DNA of 46,286 nucleotides, taken from NCBI GenBank assembly GCA_017617495.1, contig JAFZWD010000057.1, forward strand, positions 1 to 46,286. Reading direction: 5' to 3'. Every line of letters starts with the position of its first letter. Positions within the stretch are counted from its first letter, which is position 1. Shown piece after piece: positions 7,246 through 16,548 of the stretch. The DNA is from Bacteroidales bacterium (lineage in GTDB: Bacteria; Bacteroidota; Bacteroidia; Bacteroidales; UBA932). The notes beneath the pieces are model-generated. The model was given only the letters and a program-made list of their open reading frames with translations, made no database searches and was not told the DNA's origin. Made by a program: the position numbers and the translations under genes.

Positions 7246-8204
7246 TACCTTAGCCTGCAGCGGGCGAGACCGGCAGCCTGGGCGTCGGTGAGGATGCCAG
7301 CGGCGTGCAGGCCCTCGACGGTAAGGCGCTCGGGAGGGTTGTTCTGGCGGTAGAGGACTATGGCGCGGGCAGTTTGCCAGCTGCGGATGTGGGGGTGCAG
7401 GCGGAGGCTGTCGGCCGGGGCGCTCCACAGCGGGAAGGCCGGCGCCGGGCTGCAGGTGATCAGATCCGCAAGGCGGTCATACTTCTCCCGGTCGAAATGC
7501 CAGATTTCCATCAACTGCTCGGTACAGCTGTAGCCGCCCAGACGTTCGCGGTATTCCACCATCTTGCGCGCAAAATAGCCGCCGATTCCCGGCAGGGTGT
7601 CGAATGCCGCCGAATCGGCCTTGTTGATGTCCAGCTTTGGTATTACGATATACGGCTCCAGCCTCTTGTACACCGAATCCGCCACCACATACGACTTGGC
7701 AAAATCGCTTTTCCGCCTGAACCGTCCGCCCTTTTCGCGATAGTTCAGGATGCTCCGGGCCTGCTTTTCGCTGAACCCCAGCCGCACGAGATCGTCCAGG
7801 CTCGCCGTATTCGGGTTGAACCGGAAACTCTCCACCCGGCGCCGCTCCTTCGGCACCCCGCCATACACCTTTCTCGCCTCCTCCGGATGATTCCCTGGTT
7901 TTCGGATGACGATCTTCCGGCTGGTATCCGCCGCGGAGTCGGCAGCACCGAGCGACGACCTGCGAGCCGAAGGTTCCCGGCTCGCAATAGTAGAACCGCC
8001 ATCCAGGCCCAGCAGCCTCGCAGCGAGGGCTTCGTCGACGACATAGACGGTGTCCGGCGCATCGCGGTTGGCGACAATCCGGGATTCCGCGGCCCGATTC
8101 ACGAAAAGGGCCGCCTGATAACCTACAATGAGGAACGCAAGCGCAATTGCGCCGACCTTAAAGACGGAAGAAGCCTCCGCCTCAGTCTTCTGTTGATTCT
8201 CCAC
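7245..8204 (-). CDS. Helix-hairpin-helix (ComEA-like) membrane-anchored protein
   Basis: A 319-residue protein with one N-terminal transmembrane segment (about 15-33, VGAIALAFLIVGYQAALFV) and a C-terminal part built of repeated helix-hairpin-helix units: FNPNTASLDDLVRLGFSEKQ, then LDINKADSAAFDTLPGIGGY, and a third weaker copy near residue 290. Such ComEA-like domains bind DNA without sequence specificity and serve DNA uptake or handling; the actual role here is not shown. The start is GTG at 8202-8204, inside the end of rsmI (23-bp overlap), because no ATG lies before the membrane segment. The stop abuts the REP-like repeat. Confidence 0.75.
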   Translation of the reverse strand: MENQQKTEAEASSVFKVGAIALAFLIVGYQAALFVNRAAESRIVANRDAPDTVYVVDEALAARLLGLDGGSTIASREPSARRSSLGAADSAADTSRKIVIRKPGNHPEEARKVYGGVPKERRRVESFRFNPNTASLDDLVRLGFSEKQARSILNYREKGGRFRRKSDFAKSYVVADSVYKRLEPYIVIPKLDINKADSAAFDTLPGIGGYFARKMVEYRERLGGYSCTEQLMEIWHFDREKYDRLADLITCSPAPAFPLWSAPADSLRLHPHIRSWQTARAIVLYRQNNPPERLTVEGLHAAGILTDAQAAGLARCRLR

Positions 8205-8928
8205 TCATCTCTCTCTCAATCTTGTACTTATTGTGATGCTCCGCCTTGACGGCCTGCGGGGCTCCGGCCACTATTATAACAATTTCGCCTTTCGGCGCGG
8301 TCTGCTTGAAATGCGCCAGCACCTCGGCGATGCTGCCGCGAACGTGCTCCTCGTGGAGCTTGGAAATCTCCCTCGCAACGCTGCACTGGCGGTCGGGGCC
8401 GAAAACCTCCGCAAACTGCTCCAGAGTCTTCTCCAGCCGATAAGGCGACTCGTAGAAAACCATGGTGCGGGGCTCGCCGGCCAGCGCCAGAAGCGCGGAG
8501 TTGCGGCCCTTCTTCTGCGGCAGGAATCCCTCGAAGCAGAAGCGGTCGCAGGGGAGCCCGGAGGATACCAGCGCGGGAATGCATGCGGTCGCGCCCGGGA
8601 GTGTCTGTACCTCGATGCCTTCGGCGGCGCAGGTGCGGGCGAGAAGGAAGCCCGGATCGGAGATGCCCGGAGTGCCGGCGTCCGAAACCAGCGCGACGGT
8701 CTTCCCCTGGAGAATCAGGTCCTTAACCCGCTGAACTGTAGCGTGTTCGTTGAACTTGTGGTGCGCCTGAAGGGGCGCGCTGATGCCGTAGTGCTTGAGC
8801 AGGACCGAGCTGGTGCGGGTATCCTCCGCGAGGATGAGGTCGGCGCTCTTAAGCACCGACAGCGCCCTCAGGGTGATGTCGTCGAGGTTGCCGACGGGGG
8901 TTGGGACTATGTAGAGGATGCCCGCCAT
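8182..8928 (-). CDS. rsmI: 16S rRNA (cytidine-1402-2'-O)-methyltransferase
   Basis: S-adenosylmethionine-dependent methyltransferase that adds the 2'-O-methyl group to C1402 in the ribosomal decoding centre. The 248-residue protein begins MAGILYIVPTPVGNLDDITL, a family hallmark, and carries LILAEDTRTS and VSDAGTPGISDPG, typical of RsmI, then FEGFLP and VAREISKLHEE. Length is usual. It is the middle gene of a minus-strand operon: the acidic repeat protein ends 4 nt upstream and the helix-hairpin-helix gene starts within its 3' end. Confidence 0.95.
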   Translation of the reverse strand: MAGILYIVPTPVGNLDDITLRALSVLKSADLILAEDTRTSSVLLKHYGISAPLQAHHKFNEHATVQRVKDLILQGKTVALVSDAGTPGISDPGFLLARTCAAEGIEVQTLPGATACIPALVSSGLPCDRFCFEGFLPQKKGRNSALLALAGEPRTMVFYESPYRLEKTLEQFAEVFGPDRQCSVAREISKLHEEHVRGSIAEVLAHFKQTAPKGEIVIIVAGAPQAVKAEHHNKYKIEREMSGESTED

Positions 8929-8932
8929 ACCG

Positions 8933-9640
8933 CTAGATGAATTTGCGGCGCACTGCCATCATCAGGCGGTAGACCACCTCCGAGGAGAGGTTCCAGTCGG
9001 GGTAGTTGGTCTTGACGTATTCCACCGCCTCGGCAAAGCTCGACATGGCGTTGAATTCGGCGATGGTGTGCTGGAAGAGGAGGGGGTCCTCCTTGAACAG
9101 CGTGTTGATGAAGAGGACGCGGTCGTTCAGCGATACCGCGCTTATTACGTTCTTAACCTGCGATCCCGGAAGATCGGTCTCCCACCGGTAACCGTCGTTT
9201 GTTACCGCCACAACCGGTTTCGGGCTGACAGGCGCCTCAGGGGCGGGGAGATGCTCCCCTTTCGGGAGTTCGTCCTCTGGACTCACCCCACCATCGCCTT
9301 CCGGCGACGGTCCCCCCGCTACCGAACCGCGGGTGTTACGTCCCTCAAGGGGAGCATCGTCCCCGCCCTGCGGGACTGGTTCAACGACCGGTTCGGGTTC
9401 CGGTTCAGCCGCTGGTTCGACGACCGGTTCGACGAAATCGACGTCGACATCGGGGATATCGATGTTAACTACCGGTTGCGGCTCCGGTTCGGGTTCGGGT
9501 TCGGGCTCCGGCTCCGGCTCCAGCTCCGGTTCTGCTGCGGGCAGGGCGGCTATCGCCTTTTCTAGTTCATCCAGACGTCCGGAAATCGCTGCCAGGTCGC
9601 TGCGGAGGGCGGACAATATTTCGTCGAAATTGTATTCCAT
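8933..9640 (-). CDS. Acidic Glu-Pro repeat protein of unknown function
   Basis: A 235-residue protein I cannot assign. The ATG at 9638-9640 gives MEYNFDEILSALRSDLAAI, a probable coiled coil (about 5-37). Residues about 40-115 are low-complexity, dominated by Glu-Pro repeats and Val/Asp-Pro variants. The last 80 residues or so look folded (VSLNDRVLFINTLFKEDPL and AMSSFAEAVEYVKTNYPDW) and end RRKFI. There is no signal peptide or membrane segment, so it is probably cytoplasmic. It heads the operon with rsmI and diverges from tdk. The upstream extension in the open frame has unlike composition and was rejected. Confidence 0.7.
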   Translation of the reverse strand: MEYNFDEILSALRSDLAAISGRLDELEKAIAALPAAEPELEPEPEPEPEPEPEPQPVVNIDIPDVDVDFVEPVVEPAAEPEPEPVVEPVPQGGDDAPLEGRNTRGSVAGGPSPEGDGGVSPEDELPKGEHLPAPEAPVSPKPVVAVTNDGYRWETDLPGSQVKNVISAVSLNDRVLFINTLFKEDPLLFQHTIAEFNAMSSFAEAVEYVKTNYPDWNLSSEVVYRLMMAVRRKFI

Positions 9641-9654
9641 AAACAAAAAATCAG

Positions 9655-9662
9655 TATATTTG
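9655..9662 (+). promoter_or_regulatory. Predicted -7 box for tdk
   Basis: The plus strand reads TATATTTG, 64 nt before the tdk ATG. A TTG lies 22 nt upstream as a weak -33 candidate. The predicted leader crosses the oppositely directed box at 9715-9722. Confidence 0.5.
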
Positions 9663-9714
9663 TGTTTGTGCGCGGCGCATGCCCGTGCACGCAGCCACAC
9701 TGAAACATCAATTA

Positions 9715-9722
9715 CAAAAATA
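9715..9722 (-). promoter_or_regulatory. Predicted -7 box for the acidic repeat protein operon
   Basis: The minus strand reads TATTTTTG (TAnnTTTG), 74 nt before the ATG at 9640. It lies inside the predicted tdk leader, so the two divergent transcripts would overlap at their 5' ends by about 40 nt. Confidence 0.45.
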
Positions 9723-9726
9723 CTAA

Positions 9727-10305
9727 ATGTTTTCTGAAAACCACAAAAAAACCGGATGCATCGAAGTAATCTGCGGTTCGATGTTTTCGGGCAAGACCGA
9801 GGAACTCATCCGCAGGCTCCGCAGGGCCCAGTTCGCAAACCAGAAAATCGAAATCTTCAAACCGGCGGTCGACAAGCGCTACTCCGATGTGGAGGTGGTG
9901 TCGCACGACTTCCACAAGATAGAATCCAAGCCCATCGCAAAGGCCGAGGAGATGCTCAAGGTAGCACCCGACGTGGAGGTCGTGGGCGTGGACGAGGCCC
10001 AGTTCTTCGCCGACAATCTGGTGGACATCTGTCAGGAACTGGCGAACCGCGGCATCCGCGTGATAGTGGCGGGCCTGGACACTGACTATCTGGGCAAGCC
10101 CTTCGGCCCCATCCCGGCGCTGCTCGCAGTGGCGGAAGACGTGCAGAAAGTGCACGCCATCTGCGTCAAGTGCGGCAACCTCGCCAACCATTCGCATCGC
10201 CTCAACAAAAGCAAAAAGCTCGTGGTTCTGGGCGAAAAGGACATTTATGAGCCGCTCTGCCGCGAGTGCTACAACAAGGCCCTTAAGGAGGACACGGGCG
10301 AGTAA
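9727..10305 (+). CDS. tdk: Thymidine kinase (type II)
   Basis: Phosphorylates thymidine to dTMP in nucleotide salvage; cytoplasmic. 192 residues, normal for the bacterial type II enzyme. The Walker A loop is GSMFSGKT (about 17-24), followed by DEAQFF (Walker B region), the lasso region near [13 protein letters not shown], and four cysteines in two pairs (CVKC and CREC) that hold structural zinc. The Gfo/Idh gene starts 26 nt downstream and may be co-transcribed, though the functions are unrelated. Confidence 0.96.
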   Translation: MFSENHKKTGCIEVICGSMFSGKTEELIRRLRRAQFANQKIEIFKPAVDKRYSDVEVVSHDFHKIESKPIAKAEEMLKVAPDVEVVGVDEAQFFADNLVDICQELANRGIRVIVAGLDTDYLGKPFGPIPALLAVAEDVQKVHAICVKCGNLANHSHRLNKSKKLVVLGEKDIYEPLCRECYNKALKEDTGE

Positions 10306-10331
10306 TTCTTTGCAAATAAAGCATTTACAAT

Positions 10332-11786
10332 ATGATAGACCGTAGAAACTTTTTGAAGGCCGCCGGCGTCGCCGCTGCGGCCATGGCCCTCGACGGGTGC
10401 AAGCCCTTCGGCGGCAAAGCAACCAGCGCCGCGAGTGCAAAACGCATCGTGGGTGCTAACGGCAAGGTTAACGTCGCCCTCATCGGCATCGGATTCCGCG
10501 GACTGGAGAACGCCCAGATGGTGGCGGCCACCGGTCTTGCCAACGTGGTGGCCCTGTGCGACGTCAACATGGGCGCACCCCACACCCTCGAGGTGATGGG
10601 AATGTTCCCCGAGGCAAAGCGCTACCAGGACTTCCGCAAGATGTTCGACGAGATGCATTCGCAGATCGAGGCGGTGTTCGTAACCACGCCTGACTTTTCG
10701 CATTTCCCCATCTCCATGAGGGCGATCAAGGAAGGCATCCACGTTTACTGCGAGAAGCCTCTCTGCCGCACGTTCCACGAGAACGAGCTCATTATGGCGG
10801 CTGCGCGCAAGCACCCCGAGGTTGTTACCCAGATGGGTAACCAGGGCCATTCGGGCGAGCAGTACTACCAGTTCCAGGACTGGATGAAGGCCGGCCTCAT
10901 CAAGGACGTCACAAAGATTGTCGCCCACATGAACAACGACCGCCGCTGGCACGTGCTCGACCCCAATATCAAGAAGTTCCCCGATGCCGAACCCATCCCC
11001 GAAACTATGGACTGGGACGTTTGGCAGAGCCAGACGATGTTCCACGAATACAGCCACTGGCTCGACAAAGGCAACTGGCGTTGCTGGTACGACTTCGGTA
11101 TGGGAGCCCTCGGCGACTGGGGCGCCCACATCTTCGACACCTGCCACGAATTCCTCAAGCTCGGCCTGCCCGACGAGGTGAACGTCAAGTATCTCGAAGG
11201 CCACAACGACTATTTCTTCCCGATGTCATCCACTCTGGAATTCAAGTTCCCCCGCAGGGGTTCGATGCCCGCCTGCACCCTCACATGGTACGACGGCGTC
11301 AACAATCTGCCCGAACTTCCCGAGGGGTACGGCGTCAGCGAGGTTGGCGACGTCCCCATGGTCAACGGCCAGGCGCTCAAGCAGGCGAAGCTCAACCCCG
11401 GCAAGGAAATCTACGCCAGGGACTTCATCTTCAAGGGCGCGACACACTCCGCGCCCCTCAGCATTATCCCTGAAGAGCTCCACAAGCAGATGCTCGCAGA
11501 GCACCGCATTCCCGATCCGCTCCCGGAGGATTCTCCCATCCGCAAGCCCTGGGCCCACTACACCAACTTCCTCGAGGCCTGCATGGGCAAGGCCGAGGCG
11601 CATTCGCCGTTCGAAATCGCAGGAGAGTTGGCGCAGCTGCAGAACCTCGGCGTCATCGCCCAGAGGATAGGCACAGGCTTCAAGTTCGACCGTACCACCA
11701 AGGAAATAATCGACAATCCTTTCGCCAACGCGATGCTCACAGGCATACCTCCGCGCAAGGGTTGGGAAGAGTACTATGTAATTTAA
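10332..11786 (+). CDS. Exported Gfo/Idh/MocA-family oxidoreductase
   Basis: NAD(P)-dependent sugar dehydrogenase, 484 residues. It begins with a twin-arginine signal (RRNFLKAAGVAAAAMALDG followed by Cys), suggesting folded export with cofactor and perhaps lipid anchoring at the cysteine. The Rossmann motif is VALIGIGFRG (about 49-58) and the family hallmark EKPL follows at about 142-145. The C-terminal half resembles the Bacteroidetes dehydrogenases that work with DUF1080 proteins. It lies 12 nt upstream of a double DUF1080 gene. Family knowledge links this pair to oxidation of glycosides at C3 followed by elimination-type cleavage of the 3-keto product; the substrate here is unknown. Confidence 0.87.
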   Translation: MIDRRNFLKAAGVAAAAMALDGCKPFGGKATSAASAKRIVGANGKVNVALIGIGFRGLENAQMVAATGLANVVALCDVNMGAPHTLEVMGMFPEAKRYQDFRKMFDEMHSQIEAVFVTTPDFSHFPISMRAIKEGIHVYCEKPLCRTFHENELIMAAARKHPEVVTQMGNQGHSGEQYYQFQDWMKAGLIKDVTKIVAHMNNDRRWHVLDPNIKKFPDAEPIPETMDWDVWQSQTMFHEYSHWLDKGNWRCWYDFGMGALGDWGAHIFDTCHEFLKLGLPDEVNVKYLEGHNDYFFPMSSTLEFKFPRRGSMPACTLTWYDGVNNLPELPEGYGVSEVGDVPMVNGQALKQAKLNPGKEIYARDFIFKGATHSAPLSIIPEELHKQMLAEHRIPDPLPEDSPIRKPWAHYTNFLEACMGKAEAHSPFEIAGELAQLQNLGVIAQRIGTGFKFDRTTKEIIDNPFANAMLTGIPPRKGWEEYYVI

Positions 11787-11798
11787 AATCAGACAGAT

Positions 11799-13142
11799 AT
11801 GAAAAAGATTCTTTTACTTTCCGCAATATTCGTCATCGGTGCCTGCTGCGGCCCCAAGTGGCAGCCCCTCTTCAACGGCGAAAATCTTGACGGCTGGTCG
11901 GTGGTGACCGGCGAGGCCCCCTATTTCGTGGAGGACGGATGCATCGTCACCAAGGGTATCGACGGCACAGTGAATTCTTTCCTCGCAGCCGACGGCGAAT
12001 TCAGCGACTTCATCCTTGAATTCGAGTTCAAGATGGAGCCCGAGTTCAACTCCGGCGTGCAGTTCCGCGGACATCTCGACAGCACAGGCCGCGTCTACGG
12101 CTATCAGTTCGAGCACGAAGGCGGAGTCAAGCGCGGATGGACCGGCGGCATTTATGACGAACGCCGCCGCGAGTGGCTCTACAAGCTCACCTGGAATCCC
12201 GAGGGACGCGCAGCCAACAAGCTTGGCGAATGGAATACCGGCCGCATCGAGGCAGTCGGCACTCATCTTCGCACCTTCGTCAACGGAGTTCTCTGCGCAG
12301 ATATCCTCGACGACTACGACGCTTCCGGGCTCATCGCCCTGCAGTCGCACGCCGCTTTCGGAGTGCAGGAGAAAGTCGGCCTGGAGTGCCGCTGGCGCAA
12401 CATCCGCATCTGCACCAGGCATCCCGAGAGGTATATGCTCAAGACCGACGACCACGTCTACCAGTACAACTGGATTTCCAACACCCTCTCCGAGCGTCAG
12501 CAGAAGGAAGGCTGGAAGCTCCTCTGGGACGGCAAGACCACCGAGGGATGGCGCAGCGCCAAGGCTGAAGGCTTCCCCGAGAAGGGCTGGCACATCGAGA
12601 ACGGCGAGCTTGTGGTCGAACCCAGCGACGGAGCGGAATCCCGCAACGGCGGCGACATCATCACCGTCAAGCAGTACAAGAACTTCTGGCTCTCCGTGGA
12701 CTTCAAGATCTCCGAAGGCGCCAACAGCGGCATCAAATATTTCGTGCGTCCCGACCTCTACAACAGCGAGGGCTCAGCAATCGGCTGCGAATTCCAGCTC
12801 CTGGACGATAGGTCCCATCCAGACGCCAAGCTCGGCAAGGACGGCAACCGCACCATGGCTTCGCTTTACGACCTGATCCGTGCCGAAAAGGACGAGGCCT
12901 ATATGTACTGGAACCAGTGGAACACCGCCTGGGTAATCGTGCAGGACAACCACGTCGAGCACTGGCTCAACGGCGTGAAGGTGGTCGAGTACGAGCGCAA
13001 CACTCCCGAATGGGCCGAACTGGTCGCCGGCAGCAAGTACAAGAACTGGGAGAACTTCGGCAACCACGAGTACGGCCACATCCTCCTTCAGGACCACGGC
13101 GACGAAGTTCACTTCAAGAATATCCTCATCAAGGAGTTGTAG
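11799..13142 (+). CDS. Two-domain DUF1080 protein (3-keto-disaccharide hydrolase family)
   Basis: A 447-residue lipoprotein ([16 protein letters not shown]; lipobox Cys16) with two tandem DUF1080/PF06439 jelly-roll domains. Domain 1 (about 20-210) opens [13 protein letters not shown] and has the [18 protein letters not shown] core. Domain 2 (about 233-447) opens [13 protein letters not shown] and has [17 protein letters not shown]. The family includes 3-keto-glycoside hydrolases and lectin-like domains. The upstream Gfo/Idh gene would supply the 3-keto substrate. Whether both domains are catalytic, or one binds sugar, cannot be read from the sequence. The final base of the stop is also the first base of REP copy 2. 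Confidence 0.85.
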   Translation: MKKILLLSAIFVIGACCGPKWQPLFNGENLDGWSVVTGEAPYFVEDGCIVTKGIDGTVNSFLAADGEFSDFILEFEFKMEPEFNSGVQFRGHLDSTGRVYGYQFEHEGGVKRGWTGGIYDERRREWLYKLTWNPEGRAANKLGEWNTGRIEAVGTHLRTFVNGVLCADILDDYDASGLIALQSHAAFGVQEKVGLECRWRNIRICTRHPERYMLKTDDHVYQYNWISNTLSERQQKEGWKLLWDGKTTEGWRSAKAEGFPEKGWHIENGELVVEPSDGAESRNGGDIITVKQYKNFWLSVDFKISEGANSGIKYFVRPDLYNSEGSAIGCEFQLLDDRSHPDAKLGKDGNRTMASLYDLIRAEKDEAYMYWNQWNTAWVIVQDNHVEHWLNGVKVVEYERNTPEWAELVAGSKYKNWENFGNHEYGHILLQDHGDEVHFKNILIKEL

Positions 13143-13252
13143 GCTGGCGGCTAACAACCTGATTGATAATACTTTAAGCTATTCCTTCTACCCCAAAATC
13201 CGGGTAGAAGGAATTGCTTTATTGGCTGATATTCAACGAGTTAGCCGCCAGC
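13142..13252 (+). repeat. REP-like palindrome, copy 2
   Basis: GGCTGGCGGCTAA at 13142-13154 pairs with TTAGCCGCCAGC at 13241-13252 (12 of 13 bp). The central hairpin has 18-bp arms (13176-13193 and 13202-13219) with one mismatch. The left half matches copy 1 almost base for base, including GATTGATAAT and TTTAAGCTATTCCTTCTACC. It starts on the last base of the DUF1080 stop and overlaps the 3' end of the transposase, whose final residues and stop it encodes. It lies between convergent genes. Confidence 0.85.
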
Positions 13253-14129
13253 GCAAATACTTCCTAATCTGCCTATCAGAGGCATGGGTACTATAAATCA
13301 GTTGGTGGTAGAGCCTGGTTTGGGCGTCAGGGGAGAGCTTGAAGATGTCTTTGACGTTCTTGAAACCCAGCTTTTTGACAAGGACTGAAGATATCTCTGG
13401 ATACACTCTGTGTGTGCCTGGTTCAAAGTCTTCTTTTATGTCATACTCTTTTCCCTGGTTGGACGCAAACGCGAGACACATAGTTTGGTAGTCCCCGTAA
13501 AAGGATAGCAGTGTTCCATAATCCACGCAGTTGTAAGCGCTGATGATATAGTCGGTTAACTGGTTCGTTTCCTCCGGTCTCAGTTTGTCAAGCATTCGGT
13601 CTAATGTAAAAACAGTGAGCGGTTTGTTTAAGGAACAGAAATAATCCACCCCTTTCAGTGCGCGCCTGAGTGGTCTCGATGCCTTTTCCAAAAGAATCTT
13701 CTCTGAGTATGGATTCCGCGATACTGCGTATGCAAGGAAGGTCCATCGATACTCCTCAGCCCGTTGGCACAGGCCCTTTTCGCCGGGATTGTTATAGAGG
13801 TAGGAGCAGGCGGTGCGGATGGCCTTGTCTCCGGTTTTGAGCGCGCAGCCGAAGCTGTGGTTGAAAACCTGACCGCTGCTCTGGATGGTAATGTTAAGAA
13901 ACCTGGCGTATTGGCGGGAGTAAGACGCTACAAATGCGGCAACCTTTTCCCGGCTATCTGCTTCAACCAGCAGGTGAACGTGGTCGTACATCGGACAGAT
14001 CCCGATGATCCTGATCCCGAAGCGTCGTGCGGTGGTGCAGACGAGTGTGAAAAATGCGAGAAAGTCGCTGAGAGTGTAAAACAGGAGCTCCCCGTTTGGA
14101 GTGTTTTGGTAGATATGTAGAAAATTCAT
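13233..14129 (-). CDS. REP-associated Y1 (HUH) transposase
   Basis: Single-strand DNA transposase of the IS200-like Y1 type, 298 residues. The HUH motif is seen in MYDHVHLLV and the probable nucleophile tyrosine in SYSRQYARFLN. The family run GQVFNHSFG, then YLYNNPGEKGLC and EEYRWTFLAY matches RAYT proteins (FQxRF, YIHxNPVxAGL, YxWSS). The C-terminal 130 residues or so extend beyond the catalytic domain and may hold a DNA-binding helix-turn-helix (SVLVKKLGFKNVKDIFKLS). The ATG at 14127-14129 is preferred over an upstream TTG at 14180, which would read out of the repeat. Start and stop each touch a flanking REP. The gene appears intact. Confidence 0.82.
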   Translation of the reverse strand: MNFLHIYQNTPNGELLFYTLSDFLAFFTLVCTTARRFGIRIIGICPMYDHVHLLVEADSREKVAAFVASYSRQYARFLNITIQSSGQVFNHSFGCALKTGDKAIRTACSYLYNNPGEKGLCQRAEEYRWTFLAYAVSRNPYSEKILLEKASRPLRRALKGVDYFCSLNKPLTVFTLDRMLDKLRPEETNQLTDYIISAYNCVDYGTLLSFYGDYQTMCLAFASNQGKEYDIKEDFEPGTHRVYPEISSVLVKKLGFKNVKDIFKLSPDAQTRLYHQLIYSTHASDRQIRKYLRWRLTR

Positions 14130-14246
14130 GGCGGCTAAGTATTTGAATGATAATGTTTTAAAGGATTCCTTCTGCACCAAAAACGGTATAGAAGGAAGTG
14201 GCTAATTAATTGATAATCAGCAAGGTACCCGCCAGCCGGTGGCGGG
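14129..14246 (+). repeat. REP-like palindrome, copy 3 (diverged) with extra hairpin
   Basis: The left arm TGGCGGCTAA (14129-14138) is followed by the shared TGATAATGTTTTAA and ATTCCTTCT, and the central stem TTCCTTCT/AGAAGGAA survives with a wider loop. The right end is degenerate: only CCGCCAGCC (14229-14237) matches. A separate perfect 7-bp hairpin CCCGCCA/TGGCGGG (14228-14234 with 14240-14246) occupies this end. Same orientation as copies 1 and 2. It separates the transposase start from the trpS stop. Confidence 0.75.
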
Positions 14247-14282
14247 GGAGGCGAGCGCAAAGTGCAGCTGGAGACTACCTTT

Positions 14283-16467
<2,185 letters not shown>

Positions 16468-16493
16468 AATGTTGAAATTTTAAATAAATAAAC

Positions 16494-16508
16494 CGGGCTT
16501 TATGCCCG
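16494..16508 (-). promoter_or_regulatory. Hairpin in the recA leader
   Basis: A 5-bp stem CGGGC/GCCCG with a 5-nt loop lies within the recA leader and is followed, reading the minus strand, by TTTATTTATTT. This resembles a weak terminator or attenuator between promoter and gene, but the stem is short. Function is inferred only. Confidence 0.35.
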
Positions 16509-16515
16509 AAGCATA

Positions 16516-16523
16516 CAAATGTA
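16516..16523 (-). promoter_or_regulatory. Predicted -7 box for recA-trpS
   Basis: The minus strand reads TACATTTG (TAnnTTTG), 48 nt before the recA start and immediately before the leader hairpin. No SOS-type palindrome is evident around it. Confidence 0.5.
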
Positions 16524-16536
16524 GTGAAAAATTCCT

Positions 16537-16544
16537 TAATTTTG
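16537..16544 (+). promoter_or_regulatory. -7 box abutting the rlmN start
   Basis: The plus strand reads TAATTTTG (TAnnTTTG), ending 4 nt before the rlmN ATG at 16549, which predicts a leaderless or nearly leaderless transcript. It lies back to back with the recA box. Confidence 0.55.
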
Positions 16545-16548
16545 CCAT

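Larger units (their letters stand above)
13142..14246. mobile_element. REP-transposase unit (REPtron-like)
   Basis: A Y1 HUH transposase gene lies between two same-orientation copies of a complex palindrome (13142-13252 and 14129-14246), with no other gene. A third copy sits at 7134-7245. This is the layout of REP-associated tyrosine transposases (RAYTs), single-copy relatives of IS200/IS605 whose enzyme acts on the palindromes. The gene is visibly richer in A+T than its neighbours, consistent with acquisition. No target-site duplication is expected for this family and none was sought. Confidence 0.75.

Noticed and set aside
9480..9540. Short tandem repeats in the Glu-Pro region considered as a CRISPR-like or regulatory array.
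   Set aside because: The repeats are codon-level (GAG/CCG-type) within an open frame and have no spacers.
14130..14180. Longer transposase starting at TTG 14180.
   Set aside because: The extra 17 residues are read out of the palindrome; the ATG at 14129 gives the usual family N-terminus.
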